A stretch of DNA of 22,367 nucleotides from Fusobacteriaceae bacterium UBA2433 (GTDB lineage Bacteria > Fusobacteriota > Fusobacteriia > Fusobacteriales > Fusobacteriaceae), in NCBI GenBank assembly GCA_002342785.1, contig DDQV01000188.1, positions 1 to 22,367 on the forward strand, read 5' to 3'. The position numbers and the translations under genes are program-made. Below are positions 1-8,607 of the stretch, in pieces. Positions within the stretch are counted from its first letter, which is position 1. Each line of letters starts with the position of its first letter. Below the pieces are notes generated by a model that ran no database searches, was not told the origin of the DNA, and saw only the letters and a program-made list of their open reading frames with translations.

Positions 1-65
1 TTTAAAATATTTTTATTTTTAGAGAGTATTTTAATTTCTTTTTCAGTAAATAATTTTTTAGACAT
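1..65 (-). CDS. N-terminal fragment of a transposase-like (HTH OrfA) protein, runs off the window
   Basis: On the minus strand an ATG at 65 is preceded by GGAG at 72-75 with a 6-base gap. It opens 21 codons to the window edge without a stop, beginning MSKKLFTEKEIKILSKNKNI. This opening resembles, from memory, the first residues of helix-turn-helix OrfA-type proteins of IS3-family elements in Clostridia and Fusobacteria. That resemblance, together with the IS-like end just upstream and the cut pump gene, supports a transposase. The fragment is too short to exclude another HTH protein. Start choice rests on the ribosome binding site. Confidence 0.5.
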   Translation of the reverse strand, partial: MSKKLFTEKEIKILSKNKNIL

Positions 66-98
66 TTGAAACTCCTTAACCTTTATTTTAAAGTATAC

Positions 99-151
99 AA
101 AAAACCTGTAAACTTTGACACTCTTTTTTTCTAGTGTCTAGTTTACAGGTT
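99..151 (-). terminator. Stem-loop with T tail at the IS end, facing read-in transcription
   Basis: On the minus strand AACCTGTAAAC-tag-ACACT (133-151) pairs with AGTGT-caaa-GTTTACAGGTT (103-122): an 11-bp plus a 5-bp stem around a short internal loop, with a loop of about 10 bases. A run of six T follows at 99-104. It has intrinsic terminator form and would stop transcripts arriving from the efflux operon before they reach the transposase gene. Subterminal hairpins that shield a transposase from outside transcription are known in several IS families. That role here is inference. Confidence 0.6.
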
Positions 152-2396
152 ACAGTATAGATTCTCTATACTCTTTATTTAATTTTACAGTCACATCTAT
201 CTCATCATTGTCACTATTAATCGTTAGAGGTACTCCACCTTGTATTTGATTTTTTATCATAGTTGCTATATTACTTACACTAACTCCATAGTAACTAGCT
301 TTTTCTCTATCTATAATAAATTTTCCTTCTGGTTTTCCACCTTCAAGAGATGTACTTATATCTACTAGTCCTGGTACATCTTCTATCTTTTCTTTCAATT
401 GCTCTATCATTATCTCTAATTGTTTCTCACTATCGGAATAAAGATTAAATTCCACATCATTTATATCATTAGCTCTTATAATAAAACTTGGAGCTACAGT
501 AATATCTGCATCTGGAACATCTTTAAATCTTTTTCTCAAATCTCCTATAATATCATACATACTCTCATCTCTAGATATTTTTTGTCCTGCATTTATATTT
601 AATATTACATCACTTGTATTCCCAGATACTGAATAATCTTTGGCATAATCTATATTTAATACCTCTGCTTCTAAAATACCTGCAACTTTTTCCGCTTTAT
701 TAATATCAGCTCCTGAAGGAAGTGATGCTATTACAGCAAATCTACCTGTATCTTCTACTGGTAAAAATCTAGATCCTAGATTCTTTGACATAAATACAGA
801 ACCTATAAAGAGTAATATTGCTAACATTACTACTGTGTATCTTCTTCTTAAAGAAAATTTCAATACATGTACATATTTTTTCTTTACAACTTTCATAACT
901 TTTCCTTCATGGGCTAAGTTTCTATCTTTTTTTAATATCTTACTACACATCATAGGAACAAACATTACCGCTATGATAAATGATGCTGTTAAACAAAATG
1001 TTATTGAATAAGACATATCTCCAAATTGTTGCTTTACTATTCCTTTTTGAAATACTATTGGAAAAAATACAGATATCGTAGTTAGAGATGAAGTTATTAT
1101 AGGTAAAGTTACCTCCCTTGCTCCTAATTTAGATGCTGTTATTTTATCTTCTTTATACTCTGTCAATCGTCTAAAAATATTATCTATTACTACTACTGAA
1201 TTGTCAACTAACATCCCGACACCTAAAGATAAACCCATAAGCGAGATTATATTTATACTTACTCCCATTGTATTTAAAAAGAAAAACGTAAATATTATAG
1301 ATGTAGGTATAGCCATAGCTACTACTAATGTTGCTGATAAACTCTTTAAAAATATAAACAATACTATAGATGCTAAAAATACACCTAAATAAGCTGTTTG
1401 CTTTACATTTGATATGGAATTTAATATGGATACAGATGAATCATATTGGACAGATATCTTTGTATTTAATGGTAATGACCCCTTCATACTTTCCATTATT
1501 TTCTTCACTTTTTTACCTATTTCTATAGCATTACCATCATCTGTTTTTATTACTCCTACAATTAAACCATCTTCCCCCTTCATTTTCAGAATACTGTCTT
1601 TATCCTTTCCTGCCATTTTTACTATAGCTATATCTTTTATTTTCAAAATATTTCCATTATTATTTTTTTAAATAACATTCCCTATCTCTTCTGAAGTCGT
1701 CAGCTCTCCATCTATCTTTATATAAAACTCTTTTGCTCCCTCTTTTAGTGTTCCACCTGGCATATTTACACTAGATTCACCCAGTATATCTATTATATTT
1801 TGAATTGTAAGATTATAGTTTTCTAACTTTTCAGGGTCTATATCTACAAGTACTTCTTGCTCTTGTCCCCCTCTTATCATTACTTGAGATACTCCATCGA
1901 TTCTCTCTATAAGTGGTTCTAAAGAATTATTGGCAAAAGTTCTCATTTCCATGGTACTTCCACCTGAAAGGCCCATAACTATTGATGGTTTTCCAGACGT
2001 AGATTGCTCCCGGATCTCAGGTTCTTCTATATCCTCTGGAAGATCATCCATTATTTGATTTATCTCATTTTGAAGTAGAGTTATCTTCATCTCTACATCT
2101 GTGCCATAATCAAAACTGACATCTATCTCTGATTTTTCTACTTCAGATGTTGAGTTATACTCTGTTATTCCATCTATATTGGAGAGTATATCCTCTACCT
2201 TAGTCGTTATCATCTTTTCTACATCTTCTGGAGTAGCTCCATTCCATTCTATTGTTATCCTTGCCATTGGTTCAGATGTACTAGGCATCATCTCAATTGG
2301 CATTTTCGATAGTCCTAAAACTCCTAAAAATATCATTGCCACAATTATCATTATAGTAGTTGCTGGTTTTTTTATTGAAAAGTTAGACAAATTCAT
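150..2396 (-). pseudogene. Broken RND (HAE1-type) efflux pump gene: in-frame stop and IS truncation
   Basis: An inner-membrane proton-driven RND pump would partner with an MFP and TolC. Codons from 2396 give TM1 and the start of the porter domain up to ...EEIGNVI. An in-frame TAA follows at 1668-1670. The same frame then continues (codon starts stay in register), through TM2-TM6, including the TM4 stretch GMLVDNSVVVIDN with the proton-relay Asp, TM7, and part of the second porter domain, until a stop at 150-152 beside the IS end. The rest of the second porter domain and TM8-12 are missing. No functional pump can be made even with readthrough of the internal stop. The start at 2396 follows AGGAGG that overlaps the MFP stop codon, so the two were translationally close. 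Confidence 0.9.
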
Positions 2397-2399
2397 CCT

Positions 2400-3451
2400 T
2401 TATACCTCCTTTAAATTATCATTATTTTTAAGAAGGTATTGTCCTTGAACTATTACTCTATCTCTTTTTTCAATATTTTTTAAAAATATCTGTTGTCTAT
2501 TTTCTGTAGATATTCCTAGTTCTACTTTATATATTACTGCTCTCCCATTTCTAGAGATTGCTATATAATTATACATATCTTTTAACATTATTGCTCCTTT
2601 TGGTACAAAATATCCCTCTATCTCTCCCATATTAATTTTAACTTTCGAATACATCCCCTTTAACAACTTTCCTTTATTATTTTCTACAATTACTTTTGTT
2701 TCATATGTTTTTGTATCTGCATCTGAACTATAGTTAATCTTTTCTACTTCACCTTTTACATTATCATCAATAGCCTTTAGTTCTACAGAGGTCCCCACAG
2801 ATATTTTTCTGATATCCTCTGCTGATATTCCAATAGCTACTTCCATCTTACTCGTATCAATAATTGTAAATAGTTCTTGATTATTAGATATTTTTTCATA
2901 TTTTTTTACATTTAAATCTGTAATTGTCCCTGAAATTTTAGCTTTTACTGCTAGATTAGCATAATCCTCTTTCGTCTTCATATATATTGCATTTGCTATT
3001 TCTAGATCTCCCTTACTCTCTAAAAGTTGATTTTTTACAGTTAAATAAGAATCTTCAGATATAAGTTTCTTTTCAAATAAAATTTTATATTTTTTATATG
3101 AAATATTTTTAGTATCATAATCTGACTGAGCTTTCATAAGATCTCCTTTAGCTTCTAGGTAAGTTGATTTTGTATCTGAGTCCTCTAGAATATTATAATA
3201 TCATCTTTTTTCACTCTATCTCCATTTTTGTAGTTTATCTTTTTTATATCACCTCCTGTTTCTGTAATATGAATTACTTCATTTAATGGAAGAAGTTCTC
3301 CATTATAGTTTTTTATATTTTCTTCTTTTGTTAATTTCAACTCTATACTCTCAATATTTTTAAATACTTCTTTTACTTTTACATCTACTTTTTCTGCCTT
3401 TCCACAAGCTGTTAATATTGTTATGACAATAACTATAAATATCTTTTTCAT
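2400..3451 (-). pseudogene. Frameshifted membrane-fusion (periplasmic adaptor) lipoprotein of the RND system
   Basis: The protein opens with a lipoprotein signal, MKKIFIVIVITILTACGKAE (Cys at residue 16), typical of RND adaptors anchored in the inner membrane. The lipoyl half-motif GDRVKKDDIIIF runs into a stop at 3185-3187. Adding one base there (a -1 shift) joins it smoothly to LEDSDTKSTYLEAKGDL and the remaining hairpin, second lipoyl half, beta-barrel and membrane-proximal regions to 2400. The total would then be about 350 residues, normal for the family. No slippery heptamer is visible at the junction, so a base loss is more likely than programmed frameshifting. Preceded by AGGAGG 15 bases after tolC. 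A sequencing error cannot be excluded, but the neighbouring pump gene is also broken. Confidence 0.85.
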
Positions 3452-3465
3452 CTCTTCCTCCTGAA

Positions 3466-4716
3466 TTATTTTATTATATTTAAATATTCCTCATAAGCTA
3501 GGTAATAATCTAATTGAGAGTTTATATATTCTACCTCTGCTTCTCTTAAATCTGATTCTGTCTGAAGATAATCTACGGTATCTATCAACCTATTAGCATA
3601 TTTTTCTTTATCTATCTCATAGGTTTCTTTTAAAGTTTCATAATATTTTTCCTTTGTATCTATAAGATTATATAAAGTTTTCATGTTTAGATAATAAGTT
3701 ATAATATTTTGTTCTAACTCTTCTTTACTATCTTCCACAAGAATACTTACTTTTTCTGTTTCAAGTTTTTTTCTTTCATAAGAATCCATAGAACTTCCAA
3801 AATTAAATATATCCCATTCAAATGAAACACCCACAGTCCACTCCCAATCATTTCCTTGGGAAGCTTTTGAAAAACTAGCTTCTTCTGGACTTTCATATGT
3901 ATAATCAAGATCTATTTCTGGAAAAAAATCACTTCTAGAAACTTTTTGTTCTAATTTTTTAATATCTAAATTTAACTTTTGTTGTTTTATTTCTAAACTT
4001 TCTTTTAAAGCTATTTTTTTATCCATCTCGACTTTTATATCTTCAGGAGAAAGAATACTTGTAGTTATATCTTTTAATTTTATATTTTCTTTTAAAGAAA
4101 TTCCCATTATTTTTTTTAATACAATCTTTTCTGTAGATATACTATTTCCAGCCTCTAAAATATCACTCTGAGTTTCATATAATGAAGATTCTACCTTTAA
4201 AATTTCACTCTTATCTATAATACCAAGGTCATAAAAAACTTTTTGCATTTTGAGTTCTTCCTTCCTTTCTTTTTGTGAAGCTTTATATACTTCTAATGCC
4301 TTTTCTAGCTGTAATATTTTTACATATTCCTTCACTACCTTAAGTCTTGTATCTGTCATATCTTTTTGATACATTATTTTGTATAAATCAATTTTTTTTT
4401 TAGCTCCTTTTGCTCCATAATAGATACTTCCTCCTGAAAACAAAGTTTGACTAACTGTTATTCCATTTTCAAAATAACTTTCTGTATCTTCTTTTCCCTC
4501 TTCATTTCCTGTATAATCAATATCTATACTCACTGTAGGAATCCCATCTTTATAGGCTTCTTTATACAATAATTTTTGTTGTATAGTTTCTATCTGTCTA
4601 GTTTTTAAACTCTTATTATTCTCATATGCCTTATTTACTGAATCTTCTAAAGACAGTTCCATTGAAAAAATCTGGCTAGATATAATAAACATTATGATTG
4701 ATATTGTTTTTTTCAT
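3466..4716 (-). CDS. TolC-family outer-membrane efflux protein
   Basis: 416 residues, the usual size for the TolC/OEP family. A Sec signal peptide (residues 1-18, MKKTISIIMFIISSQIFS) is followed by two repeats of long alpha-helical, coiled-coil-rich sequence, as in the OEP repeats that build the trimeric periplasmic tunnel. SLEDSVNKAYENNKSLK near the start is a typical OEP opening. First gene of the tolC-MFP-RND operon and the only intact one. It follows AGGAG seven bases before ATG and is driven by the MerR-type promoter at 4777-4807. Without its pump it may be useless, or serve another transporter. The family is clear; the substrate is unknown. Confidence 0.88.
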   Translation of the reverse strand: MKKTISIIMFIISSQIFSMELSLEDSVNKAYENNKSLKTRQIETIQQKLLYKEAYKDGIPTVSIDIDYTGNEEGKEDTESYFENGITVSQTLFSGGSIYYGAKGAKKKIDLYKIMYQKDMTDTRLKVVKEYVKILQLEKALEVYKASQKERKEELKMQKVFYDLGIIDKSEILKVESSLYETQSDILEAGNSISTEKIVLKKIMGISLKENIKLKDITTSILSPEDIKVEMDKKIALKESLEIKQQKLNLDIKKLEQKVSRSDFFPEIDLDYTYESPEEASFSKASQGNDWEWTVGVSFEWDIFNFGSSMDSYERKKLETEKVSILVEDSKEELEQNIITYYLNMKTLYNLIDTKEKYYETLKETYEIDKEKYANRLIDTVDYLQTESDLREAEVEYINSQLDYYLAYEEYLNIIK

Positions 4717-4776
4717 CTTATATTCTCCTTTTTTTATTTAATTTTTTTTAAACCTTCATGTTATATTTTATTAACT

Positions 4777-4807
4777 ATAGTAAACCTTCGTCCGACACTA
4801 AGGTCAA
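4777..4807 (-). promoter_or_regulatory. MerR-family-type promoter of the efflux operon (19-bp spacer with dyad)
   Basis: On the minus strand a -35 TTGACC (4802-4807) and a -10 TACTAT (4777-4782) are separated by 19 bp, too long for an ordinary sigma-70 promoter. The spacer is occupied by the dyad ACCTT-N11-AAGGT (4784-4804), with GT/AC also symmetric inside. This over-long spacer with a central dyad is the hallmark of promoters activated by MerR-family regulators, and the ACCTT...AAGGT arms resemble CueR-type sites. It lies just before tolC. No merR gene is in the window. Promoter activity and the regulator are inferred. Confidence 0.65.
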
Positions 4808-4816
4808 TATTTTTTG

Positions 4817-4860
4817 TAAAAAAAAAGATGATTTCCGTATTATACGAAAATCACCTTTTA
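4817..4860 (-). terminator. Intrinsic terminator after the transketolase genes
   Basis: On the minus strand, 15 bases past the transketolase C stop, AAAAGGTGATTTTCGTAT pairs with ATACGGAAATCATCTTTT (a few G.T or mismatched pairs; the GTAT/ATAC centre makes a tight loop). It is followed by a run of T at 4817-4826. It separates the sugar locus from the efflux operon promoter directly behind it. Confidence 0.8.
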
Positions 4861-4874
4861 TAAAAATTTTATAA

Positions 4875-5804
4875 TTACATACTTTCTTTTACTTTTGCTA
4901 CTATATCTTTTGCTCTTAATCCATATTCATCTAATAATTGATTACCTGTTCCAGATTGACCAAACTTATCATAAATTCCTAATTTTTTTACTAATGTTGG
5001 ATGAGTTTCTCCTAAGAATTCAGAGATTGCTCCTCCTAATCCTCCTATCACTGAATGTTCCTCGCAAGTTACAATAAATTTTGTCTCTTGTGCTGCTTTT
5101 AAGATAGTAGGACCATCTAATGGTTTAATTGTAGAAACATTAATTACTCTTACTGAGATCCCTTCAGCTTCTAATGTTTTTGCTGCTTCCATAGCTTCAT
5201 GAACTAACATTCCTGTAGCTGCCAATGTAACATCTGTTCCTTCTTTTAAAGTATTAGCTATTCCGATTTCAAATTTATAGTCAGTGTCTTTGTAGATATC
5301 TTCTGTATCTAATCTTCCTGATCTAAGGTACAATGGACCATCATATTCTGCTGCTGCAAAAACCATTTGTTTAGTTTCTTCGGCATCTGCAGGACATAAT
5401 ACTACCATTCCTGGAATAGATCTCATAAGAGAAATATCTTCTACAGATTGGTGTGATCCTCCGTCTTCCCCTACAGAGATTCCTGCATGAGTTGGAGCTA
5501 TTTTAACATTTAGTTTTGGATATGCTATAGTATTTCTAATTTGTTCAAATGCTCTTCCGGCTGCAAACATTGCAAATGTAGAAGCAAATGCTATCTTACC
5601 AGTAGTTGCAAATCCTGCTGCTGTAGCCATTAAATCTGCTTCTGCAATTCCTACATTAAAATGTCTTTCAGGGAATTCCCCTTGAAATATTGAAGTTTTC
5701 GTAGATTTAGATAAGTCTGCCTCTAAAACCACTACATCTTTATTTATTCTTCCTAATTCAGCTAACGCTTCTCCGTAAGCTTGTCTTGTAGCTTTTTTAC
5801 TCAT
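4875..5804 (-). CDS. Transketolase, C-terminal subunit
   Basis: 309 residues covering the pyrimidine-binding (PP) and C-terminal domains of transketolase. With the upstream N-terminal subunit it transfers two-carbon units between pentose and other sugar phosphates using thiamine diphosphate. The motif FNVGIAEADL holds the catalytic Glu (Glu55) that activates the cofactor, and HAGISVGEDGGSHQSVED is the usual PP-domain signature. The last ~110 residues form the transketolase C domain. It starts with ATG after AGGAGG, 15 bases behind the N-subunit gene, so the pair is one operon. Split transketolases are common in anaerobes, and DXS-like alternatives are much longer. The terminator follows directly. 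Confidence 0.93.
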   Translation of the reverse strand: MSKKATRQAYGEALAELGRINKDVVVLEADLSKSTKTSIFQGEFPERHFNVGIAEADLMATAAGFATTGKIAFASTFAMFAAGRAFEQIRNTIAYPKLNVKIAPTHAGISVGEDGGSHQSVEDISLMRSIPGMVVLCPADAEETKQMVFAAAEYDGPLYLRSGRLDTEDIYKDTDYKFEIGIANTLKEGTDVTLAATGMLVHEAMEAAKTLEAEGISVRVINVSTIKPLDGPTILKAAQETKFIVTCEEHSVIGGLGGAISEFLGETHPTLVKKLGIYDKFGQSGTGNQLLDEYGLRAKDIVAKVKESM

Positions 5805-5819
5805 TTTTTTGGCCTCCTA

Positions 5820-6653
5820 TTAGTTATTACAACATTCTACGTGCTTTAATTCTTCTAATGCTCTCTCTGTTTCTTCAGGTGTAGGAGCTACTCCATGGAA
5901 TCCACACACATTTTCCATAAATGAGACTCCTTTACCTTTAGTCGTTTTAGCTATAACCATTGTAGGTTGACCTTTATGAGCTTTTGCAGCTTCTAAAGCT
6001 TCTAATATTTCTTGGTAGTTATGACCATCTATTACGATTACATTCCATCCAAATGCTTTCCATTTCTCATCTAATGGTTCAACACCCATTACTTTATCTA
6101 CGTTTCCATCTATTTGTAAATTATTAGAGTCTAAAAATGCACATACATTATCAAGTTTATAGTGAGCAGAAGTCATCGCTGCTTCCCAAACTTGACCTTC
6201 TTGAACTTCTCCATCTCCTAATAATACATATGTTCTATATGATTTATTATCTAATTTTGCTGACAATGCCATTCCATTTGCTACTGATAATCCTTGCCCT
6301 AATGAACCTGTAGAAATATCTATTCCTGGTAATTTTTTCATATCTGGATGCCCTTGTAAAGGTGATCCAAATTTTCTAAGTGTTCCTAGTAACTCTTTAT
6401 CAAAATATCCTTTTTCTGCTAATACTGCATATAACAATGGTGCTGCATGCCCCTTTGATAAAACAAATCTATCTCTATCTTCCATCTTCGGATTTTTCGG
6501 ATCAACATTCATCTCATTAAAATATAGTGTACTTACTATATCTGCTGCTGATAATGATCCCCCTGGATGTCCTGATTTTGATTTACAAATCATAGTCACA
6601 ATATCTTTTCTTAACTGTGTAGCTTTTTCTTTTAACATTTTGATATCTGCCAT
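5820..6653 (-). CDS. Transketolase, N-terminal (TPP-binding) subunit
   Basis: 277 residues equal to the N-terminal thiamine-diphosphate/Mg-binding domain. The GDG...NN cofactor motif is present (GDGEVQEGQ at 146-154, NN at 177-178), as are the conserved histidines in SGHPGG (His29), SKGHAAPLL (His69) and GHPD (His102). It ends in ...HVECCNN. It forms the enzyme together with the next gene. ATG follows AAGGAG and a perfect sigma-70-type promoter. Its place after ribose-uptake genes and a transaldolase indicates a role in moving ribose 5-phosphate into glycolysis. Residues and length match the split family well. Confidence 0.93.
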   Translation of the reverse strand: MADIKMLKEKATQLRKDIVTMICKSKSGHPGGSLSAADIVSTLYFNEMNVDPKNPKMEDRDRFVLSKGHAAPLLYAVLAEKGYFDKELLGTLRKFGSPLQGHPDMKKLPGIDISTGSLGQGLSVANGMALSAKLDNKSYRTYVLLGDGEVQEGQVWEAAMTSAHYKLDNVCAFLDSNNLQIDGNVDKVMGVEPLDEKWKAFGWNVIVIDGHNYQEILEALEAAKAHKGQPTMVIAKTTKGKGVSFMENVCGFHGVAPTPEETERALEELKHVECCNN

Positions 6654-6707
6654 TTTAACTCCTTTTTAAATAAAAATTAGTGTACATTATATGTTTTTTC
6701 TACCAGT

Positions 6708-6736
6708 ATTATATGTAATTTACTAGTTATTGTCAA
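6708..6736 (-). promoter_or_regulatory. Consensus sigma-70-type promoter for split transketolase genes
   Basis: On the minus strand TTGACA (6731-6736), a 17-bp spacer and TATAAT (6708-6713) are both perfect consensus hexamers. The promoter lies 55 bases ahead of the N-subunit start and directly after the transaldolase terminator. Transketolase can therefore be made without ribose induction. No dyad like the rbs operators overlaps it. Confidence 0.85.
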
Positions 6737-6741
6737 GTTAT

Positions 6742-6812
6742 AAAAAATAGTATAGAGTTCAGAATCTTGAATTTCTAACTTAAAATTCAACATTAACTCT
6801 GCCTTCTATACT
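6742..6812 (-). terminator. Long stem-loop terminator after transaldolase
   Basis: On the minus strand AGTATAGA...AGAGTT and TTGAATTT pair with AAATTCAA...AACTCTATACT, forming a long imperfect stem. ATTTTTTATAA follows. It begins about ten bases after the transaldolase stop and ends six bases before the transketolase -35. Confidence 0.75.
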
Positions 6813-6822
6813 GTAATTTTAT

Positions 6823-7464
6823 TTATTTTGTTCCTTCCCAGTCAGCCAAAAATCTCGCTATTCCTGCATCTGTTAATGGATGTTTAGTCATATTTTCAAT
6901 TACACTAAGAGGCATAGTTCCAATATGTGCCCCTGCTTTAGCTGCTTCTTTTGCGTGTAATGGATTTCTAATACTTGCAGCAATTATTTCTGTTTTTATA
7001 TTGTGTACATTAAATATTTGTACAATTTCTTTAACTAATTCAATCCCATCTATACCGATATCATCTAATCTTCCCAAAAATGGAGATACAAATGTTGCCC
7101 CTGCTCTAGCTGCTAATAGTGCTTGATTAGGAGTAAAAATTAAAGTTACATTAGTTTTTACTCCTTTTTTAGACAGGGCAGAACACGCTTTCAATCCTTC
7201 TATAGTCATAGGTAATTTTATTGTAATATTTGGATGAATTTTAATTAAATCCTCTGCTTCTTCTAACATTTTTGGAGCTTCTAATGAAATTACTTCTGCA
7301 CTTATAGGACCATCAACAATAGATGTTATCTCTGTTACTACCTCTTTAAAAACCCTTCCTTCTTTTGCAATAAGTGATGGATTTGTAGTTACACCACAAA
7401 TAACCCCCATATCATTAGCTTTTTTTATATCTTCTACATTTGCTGTATCTATAAATATTTTCAA
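6823..7464 (-). CDS. Transaldolase of the TalC/FSA family
   Basis: 213 residues, the short single-domain (beta/alpha)8 form of the TalC / fructose-6-phosphate aldolase family. The sequence shows FIDTAN at the start, GVTTNPSL at 24-31, the Schiff-base Lys83 in TIKLPMT, and SPFLGRLDD near 127-135. Two residues argue for transaldolase rather than FSA: Glu57 (Gln in E. coli FSA) and Phe129 (Tyr in FSA). It transfers dihydroxyacetone units between sedoheptulose 7-phosphate and glyceraldehyde 3-phosphate. The start is TTG at 7464 with AGGAGG seven bases ahead; no better ATG is in frame. It lies between rbsB and transketolase, completing the pentose route. Confidence 0.92.
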   Translation of the reverse strand: MKIFIDTANVEDIKKANDMGVICGVTTNPSLIAKEGRVFKEVVTEITSIVDGPISAEVISLEAPKMLEEAEDLIKIHPNITIKLPMTIEGLKACSALSKKGVKTNVTLIFTPNQALLAARAGATFVSPFLGRLDDIGIDGIELVKEIVQIFNVHNIKTEIIAASIRNPLHAKEAAKAGAHIGTMPLSVIENMTKHPLTDAGIARFLADWEGTK

Positions 7465-7721
7465 CTTTATTCCTCCTTATATATTTATTTTTATATCATT
7501 TTTATTAATTTTAAATGTATTATAGATTATATATACTTATTTTTTATTAATTTCCTACAATTTACCTCAAAATTAAATCTAATCCTTATAATTTATCTTA
7601 CTACAATCTATAAGTTATAAATATGTCTTTTGTCCTAAAAATAAATATACTTATTTATTTTATTATCTTTATAAAATAAATAGGAAGAAATTAATTCCTC
7701 CCCACCTATTTATCTATATTT
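7465..7721 (-). other. Gap between rbsB and transaldolase with a weak terminator
   Basis: 257 very AT-rich bases without a gene. At 7678-7711 AAATAGG and CCTATTT pair around an inner GGAA/TTCC. Read on the minus strand, this is followed by TATTTATTTTAT, a moderate terminator or processing hairpin after rbsB. Several -10-like TATAAT/TATACT strings occur on the minus strand near 7520-7545, but none has a convincing -35. Whether transaldolase depends on rbs readthrough or its own promoter cannot be decided by eye. Confidence 0.45.
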
Positions 7722-8594
7722 TTATTTTGTAATTAACTGTAATTCTACAGGAATATATTTAGGAGTTTTTTCTTCTTGTATTATTTTGTTAGCTGTTTCT
7801 ATACCTTGAGATCCTATCAATCTTGGTTGTTGAGCTACAGTTGCTGCCATTTCACCTTTTTTTACTGATTTTTTAGCATCATCTGTTGCATCGAATCCCA
7901 CTACTAAAATGTTTTTATTATTTCCAATAGCTCTCAATGCTCCTAAAGCCATCTCATCATTATGAGCAAATACACCATCTATTTTTGGTTGAGCTTGGAT
8001 CATATTTTCCATTACATTAAGTCCTTTAGTTCTATCAAAATCAGCAGCTTGTCTACCTACCACATCTAAGTTTCCTTTAGCTACTTCATTAAATCCTTTT
8101 CCTCTATCTCTTGCAGCAGTTGTTCCTGGAATTCCTTCTAATTCAACTATCTTTGCATTTTTTCCTAATTTTTTCAAGATAAATTCTCCTGCGATTCTTC
8201 CCCCAGCTGTATTATCCGATGCAATATGAGTAACTACTTCTCCTCTATTTGCTCCCCTATCTAAAGTTATTACTGGTAATTTAGCTCTATTAGCGCTTCT
8301 AACTGCTCTATATACTGCATCTGAATCTGTAGGATTGATCAATATTACATCTACTTTTCTTACAATTAAGTCTTCTACATTTGATAATTCTTTAGCTGGA
8401 TCATTTTGAGAATCCAAAACTATAATTTCCATATCTAATTTTTTTGCTTCATCTTCTGCTCCTTCCTTTAGATCTACAAAGAAAGGATTATTTAATGTTG
8501 ATATTACTAACCCTACCTTTCCCTTTGCAAAAGTTGCTGTTGATATCATTCCAATACAAAGTCCTACAACCAATAATTTTAACGTCTTTTTCAT
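7722..8594 (-). CDS. rbsB: Ribose ABC transporter, periplasmic binding protein
   Basis: 290 residues from the ATG at 8594, which follows AGGGGG six bases ahead; an in-frame ATG further upstream would overlap rbsC and lacks a proper site. A Sec signal (MKKTLKLLVVGLCIGMISTATFA) without a lipobox Cys predicts a free periplasmic protein. The mature part is a type I periplasmic-binding fold: GLVISTLNNPFFVDLKEGA, LINPTDSDA, ITLDRGANRGEVVTHIASDN, FAHNDEMALGALRAI and VVGFDATDDA are typical RbsB ligand-pocket and hinge segments. It delivers ribose to RbsAC and is last in the rbs cluster. Ribose is favoured over other sugars by the surrounding rbsK and rbsD. Confidence 0.95.
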   Translation of the reverse strand: MKKTLKLLVVGLCIGMISTATFAKGKVGLVISTLNNPFFVDLKEGAEDEAKKLDMEIIVLDSQNDPAKELSNVEDLIVRKVDVILINPTDSDAVYRAVRSANRAKLPVITLDRGANRGEVVTHIASDNTAGGRIAGEFILKKLGKNAKIVELEGIPGTTAARDRGKGFNEVAKGNLDVVGRQAADFDRTKGLNVMENMIQAQPKIDGVFAHNDEMALGALRAIGNNKNILVVGFDATDDAKKSVKKGEMAATVAQQPRLIGSQGIETANKIIQEEKTPKYIPVELQLITK

Positions 8595-8607
8595 TTTTAA
8601 CCCCCTT

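Larger units (their letters stand above)
1..154 (-). mobile_element. End of an insertion sequence (probably IS3-like), truncated by the window edge
   Basis: The RND pump reading frame stops abruptly at 150-152, about 280-300 residues short of the family's usual ~1,020-1,050. The sequence beyond is unrelated: a long subterminal inverted repeat (103-122 against 133-151), then a ribosome binding site and the start of a different gene at 65. The pump's stop codon TAA lies at the junction and seems to come from the inserted DNA. Read on the minus strand, the element could begin TGTAACC (at 154) or TGTAAAC (at 147). A TG start fits the IS3-type TG...CA ends. The exact boundary and any target duplication cannot be set because the other end lies outside the window. 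Confidence 0.65.

Noticed and set aside
3170..3200. Programmed ribosomal frameshift in the MFP gene
   Set aside because: No slippery heptamer or downstream structure is visible at the junction, and the neighbouring pump gene is also broken.
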